Below are positions 10,510 through 20,153 of a stretch of 64,000 bases of DNA, piece by piece; position 1 is the stretch's first letter; each line of letters opens with the position of its first letter. The notes below the pieces were generated by a model that was not told the origin of the DNA, made no database searches, and was given only the letters and a program-made list of their open reading frames with translations. A program made the translations under genes and the position numbers. Origin of the DNA: Carallia brachiata (Eukaryota > Streptophyta > Magnoliopsida > Malpighiales > Rhizophoraceae); NCBI GenBank assembly GCA_021464245.1, contig JADCRB010000161.1, positions 186,001 to 250,000 on the forward strand, in the 5' to 3' direction.

Positions 10510-11810
10510 TTACACATAATATTGTTTCAGAAATTTACCATTGATTGGGCCGATTCGGACGCCTTCTTGGTCTGACAGCATGTAAGCGTTGTGAGTGTAG
10601 GCCTCCTGCACTAAGTATGGCCCGTCCCATTTGGAAGTAAGCTTGTCACCAGGCCGATGCTTCATGTTGATGGGCCGTCGCACTGCAAGAACAAGGTCTC
10701 CAACTTGAAAAGATCGAGGACGGACCCTGCGGTTGAACGTGTTGGTGAGCCGGGCTTGGTAGCACTCAAGTTGCTGTTGTGCTTCGAGCCTCCTTTCATC
10801 GAGAGCTTCTAACTCATCCAGACGTAGGCGAGCATTCTCCTCCTGTGTGAGTCCTTCCAGAACAGCCATGCGCAGGGATGGAATCTGTGTTTCCAACGGC
10901 AGTATTGCTTCGACACCGTAGACAAGTGAGTATGGCGTCGCCTGTGTTGGAGTCCGGTAAGTTGTACGATACGCCCATAATGCCTCCGGAATTCTGTCAT
11001 GCCAATCTCTTTTGGATTTAGAGACTACCTTCGCAACAGGTTGCATAAGGTCTTGTTGAATGCTTCAGCCAAGCCATTTGCTGGGGCATTGTACATGGAT
11101 GACTTGTACTGCTTGAACTTGAACTTCTCGCAGAGCTTGTCGATCAAGCTGTTGTAGAACTGCTTGCCATTATCAGTGATGATGAATCGAGGGACTCCAT
11201 AGCGATAGATCAGCTGAGTCCGGATGAAATTGGCAACATGCTCCTTCTTTACCTCTCTAAGTGGAATGGCTTCAGCCCATTTTGAGAAGTAGTCGGTTGC
11301 TGCGAGGATGTACAGGTGACCTAGGGATGACTTTGGCAAGGGCCCCACTAAGTCGAGACCCCAAGCTTCAAAGGGCCAGGATGAGACAGTTGGATGCAGT
11401 GGCTCCGGTGGTTGATGTATGTAATTCGCATGAAATTGACAAGCTTGACAGGTTTTAGCAAACTCAATTGAATCACGTACCATGGTTGGCCAGTAGTATC
11501 CCATCCTTCTGAGCTGGAAGTGCAACTTAGGCCCTGATTGATGTCCGCCACAAACACCAGAATGTGCTTCAGTGAGAGCCTGTTTTGCCTCTTCATTGGC
11601 TAGGCAGCGAAGTAGAACTCCATCAAAAGACCTTCGATACAGAGCATCCTTGAGATATATGAAGCGGGGAGCTCGTCGTTGAATTTCTGTCTTATGACGA
11701 CGATCTTCGGGCAGCTTCCCGTGCTGTAGGTAGTCAATGATTGGTTGACGCCAGTCCTCGTCCTCCGCGAGACGTACAGATACAGTTGGCTGCTGTAGTT
11801 TCTTCATCAT
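10510..11810 (-). CDS. Integrase part of pol, frame-broken
   Basis: Two overlapping open frames (11025-11810, 261 codons; 10510-11046, 178 codons) form one integrase. In order it has an HHCC zinc domain (GVCGGHQSGPK… then CQACQFHAN), the catalytic core with DLVGPLP and ITDNGKQF, and a C-terminal domain with KWDGPYLV. Integrase inserts the cDNA into the chromosome. The frame changes near 11030, where a short A run on the sense strand appears one base short and the protein resumes in the next frame without lost residues. The C-terminus ends just before the oligo(A) tract, and the WOX gene follows about 500 nt later. Confidence 0.88.
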
Positions 11811-12195
11811 CCTTTTGTGGCACTATCCATTTCTGGCATACGGCAACAACTGTAGCCTGGATTTCTGACTTTGCAAGAGAAGTGGCCAGGTTAGCCAACG
11901 CGTCTGCCTGAGTGTTTTCTCGTCGAGGCACATGCTCCAAGGTGATGCTTTCAAATTCATCCATTAGCTGTCGAGCAAGTTGATGGTAAGGTGCAAGGTC
12001 CTCTTTCTTCACATCATACAATCCTGTAAGTTGGTTGATGACGAGCTGGGAATCTCCATGGACTTCTATAGTTGGAATCTTCATATCGACAGCCATTTGA
12101 AGACCAATGATCAAAGCCTGGTATTCAGCAACATTATTTGAACATAACTCACCGAGATGATAGCATATGGTAGTATTTGTCGTGAGGAGTGACAA
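11734..12195 (-). CDS. Second (archaeal-type) RNase H of pol
   Basis: A 153-codon frame with NNVAEYQALI, IEVHGDSQLVINQL and RRENTQADALANLA. These are the aRNH motifs (E, D and terminal D within NTQADALA). Its place after the ordinary RNaseH and before integrase is typical of Tat/Ogre-group elements, where it is thought to be an acquired domain. It is out of frame with both neighbours (breaks near 12165 and 11815), while sequence similarity runs across the junctions. Confidence 0.85.
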   Translation of the reverse strand: MSLLTTNTTICYHLGELCSNNVAEYQALIIGLQMAVDMKIPTIEVHGDSQLVINQLTGLYDVKKEDLAPYHQLARQLMDEFESITLEHVPRRENTQADALANLATSLAKSEIQATVVAVCQKWIVPQKDDEETTAANCICTSRGGRGLASTNH

Positions 12196-12198
12196 ACA

Positions 12199-13835
12199 CT
12201 ATACCGGCACCAGCACCATCACGCCTTGCTGCACCATCAAAGAACATCGTCCATGGTGGCAGTGTCTCAATGTAAAAGACCTCTTCATCTGGAAGATCAT
12301 CTGTGAACTCCCAATCGATGGGATAGGGTGATCTGCAAGGAAGTCTGCTAGAGCTTGTCCTTTGACTGCTTTTTGAGGCACATAGACAATGTCGTAGCTT
12401 TGTAGGATTACTGCCCACTTGGCAAGTCGTCCTGACAAGATTGGTCTAGATAAGATATATTTGACAGGATCAGCTCTGGCAATGAGACGTACCGTGTGAG
12501 CCTGCATGTAGTGCCTTAGCTTGTCAATGGCAAAGAACAGTGCTAGACATGTCTTTTCAATGGGCGAATAACTCAGTTCCGGACCGTTTAGTGTTCTGCT
12601 CAAGTAATACAGGGCAACTTCCTTTCCCTGCTCGTTTTCCTGTGCAAGCAAGGCTCCCAAAGATCTTTCCTGCGCTGCAATGTAGAGAATCAACGACTTT
12701 CCTTGAATTGGAGCTCCCAGGACTGGTGGATTGGAAAGGTACTTCTTTATGCTCTCAAAGGCTTTGCTGCAAGCTTCGTCCCACTCGAAGTTGACATCCT
12801 TCTTCATCAACCGATGGAAAGGTTGACATCTCCCAGCTAAATTGGAGATGAAACGGCGAATGTAAGCCAGCTTTCCTTGTAGACTTCGCAGCTCGTGCAG
12901 GTTTTTAGGTTCAGGCATCTTTTGAATTGCCTCAACCTTTGACTGATCAACTTCGATTCCACGATGGCGCACCACGAACCCAAGAAACTTTCCTGATGTG
13001 ACACCGAATGCGCACTTGAGAGGGTTCATTTTGAGCTGATGCCTCCGAAGTCTTTCGAACACTGTCTTGAGATCCTCGAGGTGGTCTTTGCGCTTCTTAG
13101 TCTTTACAACTAAGTCATCAACATAACATTCTACAATCTTGTGCAGCATGTCATCAAAAATTTTTTGCATAGCACGTTGATAAGTGGCGCCAGCATTTTT
13201 TAATCCAAACGGCATAACTTTGTAGCAGTATATACCTTTTGGGGTGCGGAATGCTGTCAACTCCTCGTCTTTTGGTGCCATTCTGATTTGGTTATAGCCT
13301 GAAGAACCATCCATGAAAGACAATGCTTCGTGACCCGTTGTTGCATCGACTGTGATCTCCGTTATGGGCAACGGAAAGTCATCTTTCGGGCAGGCCTTGT
13401 TAAGATCTCGAAAATCAACACATACCCTCAACTGTCCATTCTTCTTTCTTACCGGGACAATGTTGGCAATCCACGTTGGGTAGGTGACCTCTCGGATGAA
13501 GCCGCATTGATCAGCTTGTTCACCTCCTCCTCGATTTGTGGAATGAGTTCCGGGCGGAACCGTCGTTGTGGCTGCTTGACAGAACGGACACCCTTCTTTA
13601 CTGCTAGACGATGCACCGCAATTTTTGGGTCAAGTCCAGGCATTTCTTTGTAACTCCATGCGAACACGTCCCTGTATTGACTTAATACCTGAACATATTC
13701 TTGCTCTTCTTCTGCAGTAAGTAAAGCACTTACAAATGTAGGTCGAGGATCTTCCGGAGAGCCAAGATTGACCTCCTTGAGTTCATCAACAGTTGCTTGG
13801 CCACCATCTTCAAGTTCCGGGGGAGCCTCCTTCAC
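12199..13835 (-). CDS. Reverse transcriptase and RNase H of pol, frame-broken
   Basis: Open frames 13449-13835 and 12199-13431 cover the N-terminal lead (VFAWSYKEMPGLDP), the RT fingers (VCVDFRDLNKACPKDDFPLP), the palm with the catalytic YVDDLVV, the thumb (KFLGFVVRHRGIEV), and the ordinary RNaseH (LYIAAQERSLGALL … LRHYMQAH). RT copies the element RNA into cDNA. Breaks near 13505 and 12321 fall at short G or C runs that look one base short. Around them the conserved sequence simply continues in another frame. No protease or gag is fused upstream. Confidence 0.9.
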
Positions 13836-14138
13836 TTCACCATCTGATGAGTCGAATCAGCCTCCTCGCTAATTGTGACATGAAATGCAGAACCTCTGAC
13901 TTCACCTTCTTTGTTTGACTGGATAAGCCTGTCTTCGAAGCACTTCTGACTCGGGTTGGGTATGTCCTTCCTCTATTTAAGATTAGTACAATAAAAAAAA
14001 GGGAAAGGGGGCTAACCTTCTAGACGTCGTGACTTCGACACATAGTGTAGGAATGGATGGTGCTTGCAGAGAGCCTCCTACAGGCAAAGTTCGGCAGGCT
14101 GTGGCTGCTTCTCACCTGTTAGGGTCTGCATTGTATTG
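13836..14138 (-). other. Remnant upstream of RT; gag-protease missing
   Basis: On the - strand 13836-13990 still encodes a short pol-like lead (FEDRLIQSNKEG) in a changing frame. Beyond that no protease active site or zinc knuckle is found. The sequence passes directly into the TATA-bearing tandem array. This is where gag-PR would be expected. Confidence 0.55.
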
Positions 14139-14360
14139 TCGCCTTTTATACTCGTGCGAGGCAGGAGTGTTGAATTGTGGTGTCGCCTTTTATGCTCGTG
14201 CGAGGCAGGAGCGTTGAACTGTGATGTCGCCTTTTATACTCGTGCGAGACAGGAGTGTTGAACTGTGATGGATTGATTATCGCCTTTTATACTCGTGCGA
14301 GGCAGGAGTGTTGAATTGTGGAGCTGTTCGCCTTTTATACTCGTGCGAGACAGGAGTATT
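14139..14360 (-). repeat. Five tandem ~45-bp units, each with a TATA box
   Basis: The core TCGCACGAGTATAAAAGGCG (sense) or a one-base variant starts at about 14141, 14186, 14228, 14281 and 14329. Each copy is preceded by a CAACACTCCTGC-type segment. Four units have TATAAAAGG and one has CATAAAAGG. A single diverged unit lies upstream of the WOX gene. Unit spacing is 42-53 bp. Confidence 0.9.
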
Positions 14361-14364
14361 TTGT

Positions 14365-14520
14365 TGAACTGGTGAGCTGTGGAGCCGGAGAGTTGGTGAG
14401 CTGCTGAGCTGTTGAGCTGCTGAGTTGTTTGAGCTGTTGAGGCTGAGCTTTGGTAGCTGCTGAACTGTTGAGCTACTGAACTGTTTGGTGAGCTATTGAG
14501 CTGCTGAGCTGGACTTTGAT
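14365..14520 (-). repeat. GAGCTGCTGA-type tandem repeat
   Basis: About a dozen degenerate 9-12 bp units (gagctgctgagctgttga) on the + strand. Every unit contains the palindrome AGCT. Directly adjoins the TATA-bearing array. Confidence 0.8.
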
Positions 14521-14909
14521 TCAGGGTTTAAGTTTTACCCTCGAATCTGGATTTGGATTTGGAATTTAGATTTGGGTTTGAGCCCGAGTTTAGCCGAGTT
14601 TATGTTTGGCTTTGAATTTGAGTCGGGATTTGAGATTTGCCCCCAATCTAAATTTGAATTTTGATGAAGGGTTCTGACAATGCACAAGAACTTCAGACAT
14701 TTTTTTTTTTTGGCCTTTTTGTGCTTCTCTTTTTTTTTTTTTTTTTTACCTTTTTTTTTTTTTTTTTGAATTTTTGGCCCCTTTTTTTTTTGTTTTTTTT
14801 TTTTTTTTTTTTTTTTTTTTGAGAATTTTTTTTTTTCTTTTTTTTTTTGTATTTTTTTTAATCTTTTTTTTTTTTTTTTTGGGATCTTTTTTTTTTTTTT
14901 TTTGCTTTT

Positions 14910-14953
<44 letters not shown>

Positions 14954-14995
14954 AGAATTTTTTTTTTTTTTTTTTTTTTTCTTTTTGACATAACA
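14521..14995 (-). repeat. Low-complexity spacer and long oligo(T) tracts
   Basis: A GGATTTGGATTTGG-like stretch is followed by about 290 nt of nearly pure T broken by occasional GA, GGC or GC bases. The composition and order mirror 10165-10500. The exact length should be treated with caution, as homopolymers of this size are hard to sequence. Confidence 0.8.
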
Positions 14996-15240
14996 GTAGT
15001 TCTGAAATTTACCTGCTTTATTGGGTCAGGTCGAAATGCATTTCTGACCTGATAACATGGAAGCATTTTTTTTTGAACTAGACATGACCCCTCCCACTTG
15101 GAAATGAGCTTGTGGCTGAGTCGGTACTCTCGTCCTTCTGTTGGTCCGATTGGCTAAAAATGTGCCCCAAATCGAGATGATTGAGGACGATCTTCGCGGT
15201 TGACTGCATCAGCGGGTTGGGCTTGGTGAAGCCCTTTGTT
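14996..15240 (-). pseudogene. Degraded second copy of the integrase C-terminal end
   Basis: Read on the - strand, this block aligns by eye with 10520-10750. In both, an acidic/basic stretch (NRxxRPxS) is followed by a conserved 'cccacttggaaatgagcttgt'-like segment, a 'catgttatcaggtcag'-like segment, and a final 'ggtaaatttcagaac' before the oligo(A) tract. The reading frame is destroyed. It shows that the 3' part of pol plus its spacer exists twice, once in the usual place and once where gag-PR should be. Confidence 0.7.
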
Positions 15241-15876
15241 AACGTCATCTATTTGCTGTCTTAATTCCTTCATATTTTCAATCAACTGTGCATATCCGCT
15301 AATCAGCTGTGAATATCCGCGGTTTAAATCTGCAAACATTTTTTCTATTCTGGTGGTGTTGGTCAGCCTGACATCAGCAGCGGTAGATGGTTCTCCACGG
15401 AAGACTGTTGTAGAGGGCCCGTCGGATCTTTCCTGACTTGTTTCAGCACAACGCGTTGGATTTTGCTGTTCAGCAGAATTTGATGCTCTATAGAAGACTG
15501 GAGTAGAGGGATCTTCTTCTTCCTCTGTGTTCGTTTGTGCAGAATAGGTCGGATTCTGTTGTTGGGCAGAATTTGATGCTCTACCCCTAACTTCGGTAGG
15601 GGTAGGTGATCGACTCCTCTGTTTAGTGACAGAGTCACGTGAGAAATCTAACTGCTGTGTGAGCTGCAAGTCCTCAATTTTAACTTTGTTGGTGGCGAGG
15701 AACTTTGTTCTTGCGCGAGTCTGTGGACTCAATTGAGTGGCAAGAAACTGTGTCCGTCCGCGGGTTTGTGGTCCTGCGTACCCAGGTAGGGTAGTTGATG
15801 CAGGCAATGGAGCCGTTGCCTTCTTTTTGTGGCAGCAGTTGTACTCCTTTTCGGTGCCATTTAATGTGCTGAACAC
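15154..15876 (-). CDS. Gag-like or hybrid ORF of unknown function
   Basis: A 240-codon frame just inside the 5' LTR. Residues 1-75 are basic and low in complexity, with two RxRTxFLAT segments. Residues about 99-155 contain two copies of a RASNSAxQQNPT motif. Residues about 175-215 (RIEKMFADLNRGYSQLISGY…) look like a coiled coil. The last ~30 residues come from the degraded integrase end, so the ORF seems to be a fusion created by rearrangement. Position and composition suggest a gag N-terminus, but no capsid or zinc-knuckle motif is present. Function not recognised. Confidence 0.5.
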   Translation of the reverse strand: MFSTLNGTEKEYNCCHKKKATAPLPASTTLPGYAGPQTRGRTQFLATQLSPQTRARTKFLATNKVKIEDLQLTQQLDFSRDSVTKQRSRSPTPTEVRGRASNSAQQQNPTYSAQTNTEEEEDPSTPVFYRASNSAEQQNPTRCAETSQERSDGPSTTVFRGEPSTAADVRLTNTTRIEKMFADLNRGYSQLISGYAQLIENMKELRQQIDDVNKGLHQAQPADAVNREDRPQSSRFGAHF

Positions 15877-15882
15877 CTTGTT

Positions 15883-15884
<2 letters not shown>

Positions 15885-15923
<39 letters not shown>

Positions 15924-15997
15924 TTTTTTCTTTTTTTCTTTTTCTTTTTTCTTTTCTTTTTTTTTTCTTTTTCTTTTTCTTTTTTTTTTTTTTTTTC

Positions 15998-16028
<31 letters not shown>

Positions 16029-16079
16029 TTTTTCTTTTTCTCGGCTCTTTTCTTTACTTTTTTTTTTTTTTTTTTTTTA
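15885..16079 (-). repeat. Oligo(T)-rich tract near 5' LTR
   Basis: About 195 nt of T with scattered C (A with scattered G in sense), separating the primer-binding-like site from the gag-like ORF. Confidence 0.85.
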
Positions 16080-16105
16080 AGGAACAAGAGATGGGAGGTG
16101 AAGTG

Positions 16106-16128
16106 TCCCACCGAGCGTGCCAAAAATT
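16106..16128 (-). other. Primer-binding-like site
   Basis: On the sense strand the 5' LTR ends CGCTTTACA. After a short AAATTTT spacer follows TTGGCACGCTCGGTGGGACA. It begins with TGG, as expected for a tRNA CCA end. I do not assign the tRNA. Confidence 0.55.
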
Positions 16129-16779
16129 TGTAAAGCGTAAATTTCGAGTCTAAAACAATTAAACTCGAAAATACAAAAATAAATTACAAATAAAATTTAA
16201 ATAAAAGAAAATTTACGTGGGGTCGATCTCCGTAGATCCTCCGATTAGTGTTCCTTTTTTGACTCCGTCAAGGGCTGCACGAGCTTGATCTGACAGAAAT
16301 AATTCCACAGCTTTTTCTTGAACTGGGTAGACTGAAACCGGATCTGATTTGGACGTTTTGACTACGGTTAAGAACCGCAGAGACCTGATCTGAGCCGATC
16401 TGGCTTAATTTCACCGAGGGTCGAAGAGACTTGTTCTCGGATGAGCTGCCTGGATTTTGCTGAGGGCCGTATGAGGCTTAATCCCAGCCGGATTTGTAGT
16501 AATTTGATATTTTTAACTCTATATTCTCAGAAATTCAGATCTAGAACGATCCAGAATATAAATTTAAAAATAACTTTAGAAATGGAAACAGCAAATTTTT
16601 TGGGCTTACCCCTGAAATATCTCTCAAAACGGAGTTAGGAGAGTATACTGCTAAGTAAAGCACGTAAGAAAAGGAGAAATTTTCTTGAGAGATTTTCAAA
16701 ATTTTCTTTTTCTCTCAAATTCTCTGAATTTTTCTGTTTACAGATTTGCTGAATGTGTTTTGAACTGAGGGGCATGGGC

Positions 16780-16788
16780 CTATTTATA
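16780..16788 (-). promoter_or_regulatory. LTR TATA box (5' LTR)
   Basis: Sense-strand TATAAATAG, same context as in the other LTR. It would drive transcription of the element toward pol and WOX. Confidence 0.65.
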
Positions 16789-16799
16789 GGGTTTCCCCT

Positions 16800-17000
16800 C
16801 TCGTGTGAAAGCACGCGTGTGAAAGGCATAAGTCGACTTTTCCGTGTGAAAGGCATAAGTTGACTTTTCCGTGTGAAAGCACGCGTGAGAAAGGAATAAG
16901 TCGACTTTTCTGACTTTTCCGTGTGAAAGCATGCGTGAGAAAGGAATAAGTCGACTTTTCCGTGTGAAAGCACACATGCGAAAGGAATAAGTCGACTATT

Positions 17001-17004
<4 letters not shown>
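16800..17004. repeat. ~40-bp tandem units in U3 of 5' LTR
   Basis: Five units built from GTGTGAAAGCACGCGTG, a GAAAGGAATA or GAAAGGCATA segment, and AAGTCGACTTTTCC. GTCGAC is a palindrome in most units. The sequence is absent from the other LTR. Confidence 0.85.
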
Positions 17005-17061
<57 letters not shown>

Positions 17062-17065
17062 TTGT

Positions 17066-17098
17066 ATAATAATAATAATAATAATAAATAATATAAAT
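17066..17098. repeat. (AAT)n microsatellite flanking the element
   Basis: Seven to eight AAT units directly outside the right LTR. This is ordinary AT-rich flank and does not match the left flank. Confidence 0.85.
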
Positions 17099-17333
17099 AA
17101 ATATTATTTTTATAATTTATATTTTTTAATTATAATTACACAAAAACATATTTATTATTATACAAATTATATAACATCTGAATGCCATTTAAGGTTAAAT
17201 AATCGGACCACCCCTTAATGGAAACCTGTCATCAAGTCTTGTTCTAGAATTAGGCCATTGCAGTCTCCATTTATCTTGCTCTTTCTCTCTCTAATCTCTC
17301 TCTTGATTTGGGCAGAGAAACCCCGGCATTTAC

Positions 17334-20153
17334 ATGGGGTCCATGCTTGGTGACTGGCCATCATTCGACCCTCACAACTTCAGCCAACTTCGACCCTCTG
17401 ATCCTTCCAATCCTTCTGTAAGTAAATTCATATCATCTAATCAACCAACCCCAGTTTGCAATTTCTGTTTCTAACTTCACTTATCACCTAAAGTTTCAAT
17501 CTTTAATGTGATCCGTGAAGTTTCTCTTTTAATTTGCTGTTATGTTTCTTTTTTCGCTCTTTTATCTGGGTGCTCTTGGAAGAAAGCGCCTCCTAGTTGT
17601 TTTGCTTCCATTTAGTAGGGAAGAGCAGTGCATTTTGATGATTTGTTTCCAGCCCAATTCTGGATTGGATTTCTGGGTGCATCCAGATACGTTATCGGGT
17701 TTTTTTTTTTTTCTGGTTTTTATTGGTTCAACAGGTTCCAGCTTGTGCAATTGTTAGTAAAAATATTGTTTTTGGCCACTTGGATATCTAGATTCATGTT
17801 TTGATAGCACCATGTTTTGGTGTCCAATAATGTAGTGTGTGTGTGTACGTGCATATGTATATATTCTCTGTTTTAGTTAAATTAGCATTTTTTTTTTCTT
17901 GGATGAGTGATCAACATTAGTATGTTATGCGTAGGTTATTGAGGAAGATGGGTTGCTCTGATAGTTTCAGAATTGAACAGGTTTTTGATGTTTGAATGGT
18001 TGTGGAGTAAAGCATGTCCGTAGTACTCTCATTACCTGCATCGATTTCTCTTCATGGGCATGCTTATCCTGTCTGTATGGAATTTATCTTTCATAGAAAA
18101 AAGGTCAAAGCTTTCTTTGGCATTGACAGAGTGTATGCTTCAAGGTGTGTCGTTTGTGGGTTGATAAGCTGGGATCAAAATTGTGTACCTTTGTTATTAA
18201 TAACAATATGGTTTATAAATACATCTTTAGTTTTCAGGGATGATGTGGCTTTCTGCAGTTAAATGAAATGATGGCATTTGATTATTGAAGAATCGCACAG
18301 CTGGCCCCATCTAGTTTTATTCCTAAGTTGGGTTATACTTGCCACTTGGCAAGTTGAAGTATTTGATGTTGATATCAACATTTATGACGGTTGTATTTAG
18401 CAACATGGTTTCTTAGTTATGTACAAATCAGCATCAAGTTTTGATCTGTCTATCTATATGCATGTATCAGCTTCAGAAAGATAGGAATTGTAAACTAGTT
18501 ACTAAACTAGGCATGTAAATGTACTTTCTTTTGAGTTTCATGGTTGATGTTTTGCCACTGCTTACATGCTATGTTCCACCGTTTTTGTTTTATTTTTTCA
18601 AAAAGTGTAGCCTGATCCTTTGTGGCACCATTTTCATCCCTCCCACTTATTCCACTCTACATTAGTGATATCTAAAGATGTTGCTAAAATGCTTGCAAAG
18701 TCTGCTGTGCACAATCCAGTTGTGTTTAATTCAGCTAGGTCATGGCACGTGACGTATTTTGTCAGGCAAGGAGATATCTAGATTGATTAAGTACTTCCTG
18801 ATGGCTACCAGGAGAAGATGCTTCTGCAGTTCTGTGTCTTGGTTTGGGAGATGTTAAAAACTTGCAATTTATCACACAAACATGCTAGCAGAAGGAATTG
18901 ATTTAGCTTTCTTGATCCAGACGACAACGATACAAATAATTGCTTTGATTGAAAGTGTTAAGTTATATGCCAGAACTAGGATTAGAAAATGCTTTACCTC
19001 AAATTCTCAGTTGTACTGCTGATCCTTATGGTCTCTATAATTGAGGTTTATAATCTGTTTTTTCTTTGTTTATAGAAATTGACTCCTGCCACCTATCATC
19101 CTACACACAACCGGACTCTTCCTCCACCTAATCAAGGTAAGGAACAAATTGTGTATCTTCTTTTCATTTCATCTATGGTAGTTTTCCTGTTTTTATTGTT
19201 ATTGATAAGCAATTAATTTGACTATATTATTTTGGTCACATGATGACCTTGTATCGCCACTATATGTTTTTCATGCCTGCATTTTGTTGTAGCAGTTCTC
19301 CTATTGTGTGAGTGTAGCATTTCTCTGTGTGGAAGACCTGCTTTTTGTGACCTGGCCGATTTACTATATTCCATCTATCAAGATATTGTTATAATAACTC
19401 TCATATGGGATATGGGAATCTCCTATGGTTGAAACATTTAGGAAGCTGGGCGAGCATCGAGTATATTTATAATATTCAGACATACCTCTGTGCTTAAACC
19501 TACATACTTCTCTTCTATTCCTTTTATCTGGCAATTATAAATTGACAACCAGGCTGAGCAAGGTTTGTTCATAGTGCAGAGACAATATGAAAGCAACACA
19601 GACTTGGGCCACTGAGCACAGGTCAATTGAAAAATCTAAAAAACGTAATGACTGGAAATGTAAGGAGATCGAGTTGAAATGGCCATGCATGAGGACAGAT
19701 TTAGCACTTGACTATATAAAACTACAAGCTTGTGCCAATTGAGGGCACTTTAGGAAGTGAAGTGTGTACTGGACTAAAACACCAAGGATATGAATACTTC
19801 CTTGAATAAGTTCATTTTTCCTTTATTGTTAAAGTCCAGTGCTTTGGTTTTTAGTTGGTCCGGTTACAATTGCCTTCAACTGTTGCTTCTTACTGTCATC
19901 CTCTTGGCAGTCATCACCACTGAAGCCAAGAATATTCTACTGAGAAATTTCTATGAGCGAGCAGAGGGCAAGGTTGGTCATTTGTACGCAATGTGCCATT
20001 TTAAACTTTTCACTTAGCTATGTTTGGACCCTATGTTTCTAATACTTGAGCTTTTTATTGTCACCATCTTCAAAGTCGAGACAAAAGAGAGCTGCCTCCG
20101 AACATCCAATACCTGAGCGTGGATGCAAGCAACCGAAGGGGTCTTCTTCATGA
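17334..20153 (+). CDS. DDA1: DET1- and DDB1-associated protein 1
   Basis: Four exons: 17334-17417, 19076-19136, 19911-19972 and 20076-20153, all with GT-AG borders and matching phases (0, 1, 0), giving 94 aa. The N-terminus [20 protein letters not shown], the middle [11 protein letters not shown] and [17 protein letters not shown] are the conserved DDA1 core. The tail is basic ([15 protein letters not shown]) and Ser-rich. DDA1 is a small subunit of the COP10-DET1-DDB1 complex on CUL4 ubiquitin ligases; in Arabidopsis it helps choose substrates such as ABA receptors. Expected location is the nucleus. No frame break. The first intron is long (1.66 kb), common for this gene. Exon calls were made by eye from splice sites and similarity. 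Confidence 0.9.

Larger units (their letters stand above)
7595..17060 (-). mobile_element. Ty3/gypsy (Tat-like) LTR retrotransposon carrying a WOX gene
   Basis: Two related LTRs (7595-8484 and 16129-17060), both beginning TGTAAAGCG and ending ACA, bound a 7.6-kb internal region read on the - strand. In sense order the parts are: primer-binding-like site, gag-like ORF, degraded integrase end, TATA-bearing tandem array, RT-RNaseH, second RNaseH, integrase, homeobox gene and polypurine tract. A second, archaeal-type RNaseH after the first is a known mark of the Tat/Ogre group. No protease or zinc-knuckle gag is visible. Five-base flanks (agaaa / attgt) do not match, so no target duplication is seen. 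The element is about 9.5 kb. It is probably non-autonomous and recombinant; the lineage call rests on protein similarity read by eye. Confidence 0.88.
16129..17060 (-). repeat. 5' LTR of the Tat-like element
   Basis: Bounded TG...CA. Positions 16129-16790 correspond closely to 7595-8262 of the other LTR (same TATAAATAG box at 16780-16788). From 16795 outward the U3 sequence is different: instead of a hairpin and GAATTC array it carries AAGTCGACTTTT-type tandem units and a longer oligo(T) run (17006-17057). Confidence 0.85.

Noticed and set aside
14746..16153. Open frames of almost pure Lys or Phe (14746-15066, 14774-15052, 15737-16153, 15881-16123, also 10184-10544)
   Set aside because: Translations of oligo(T)/oligo(A) tracts of the retroelement; not proteins.
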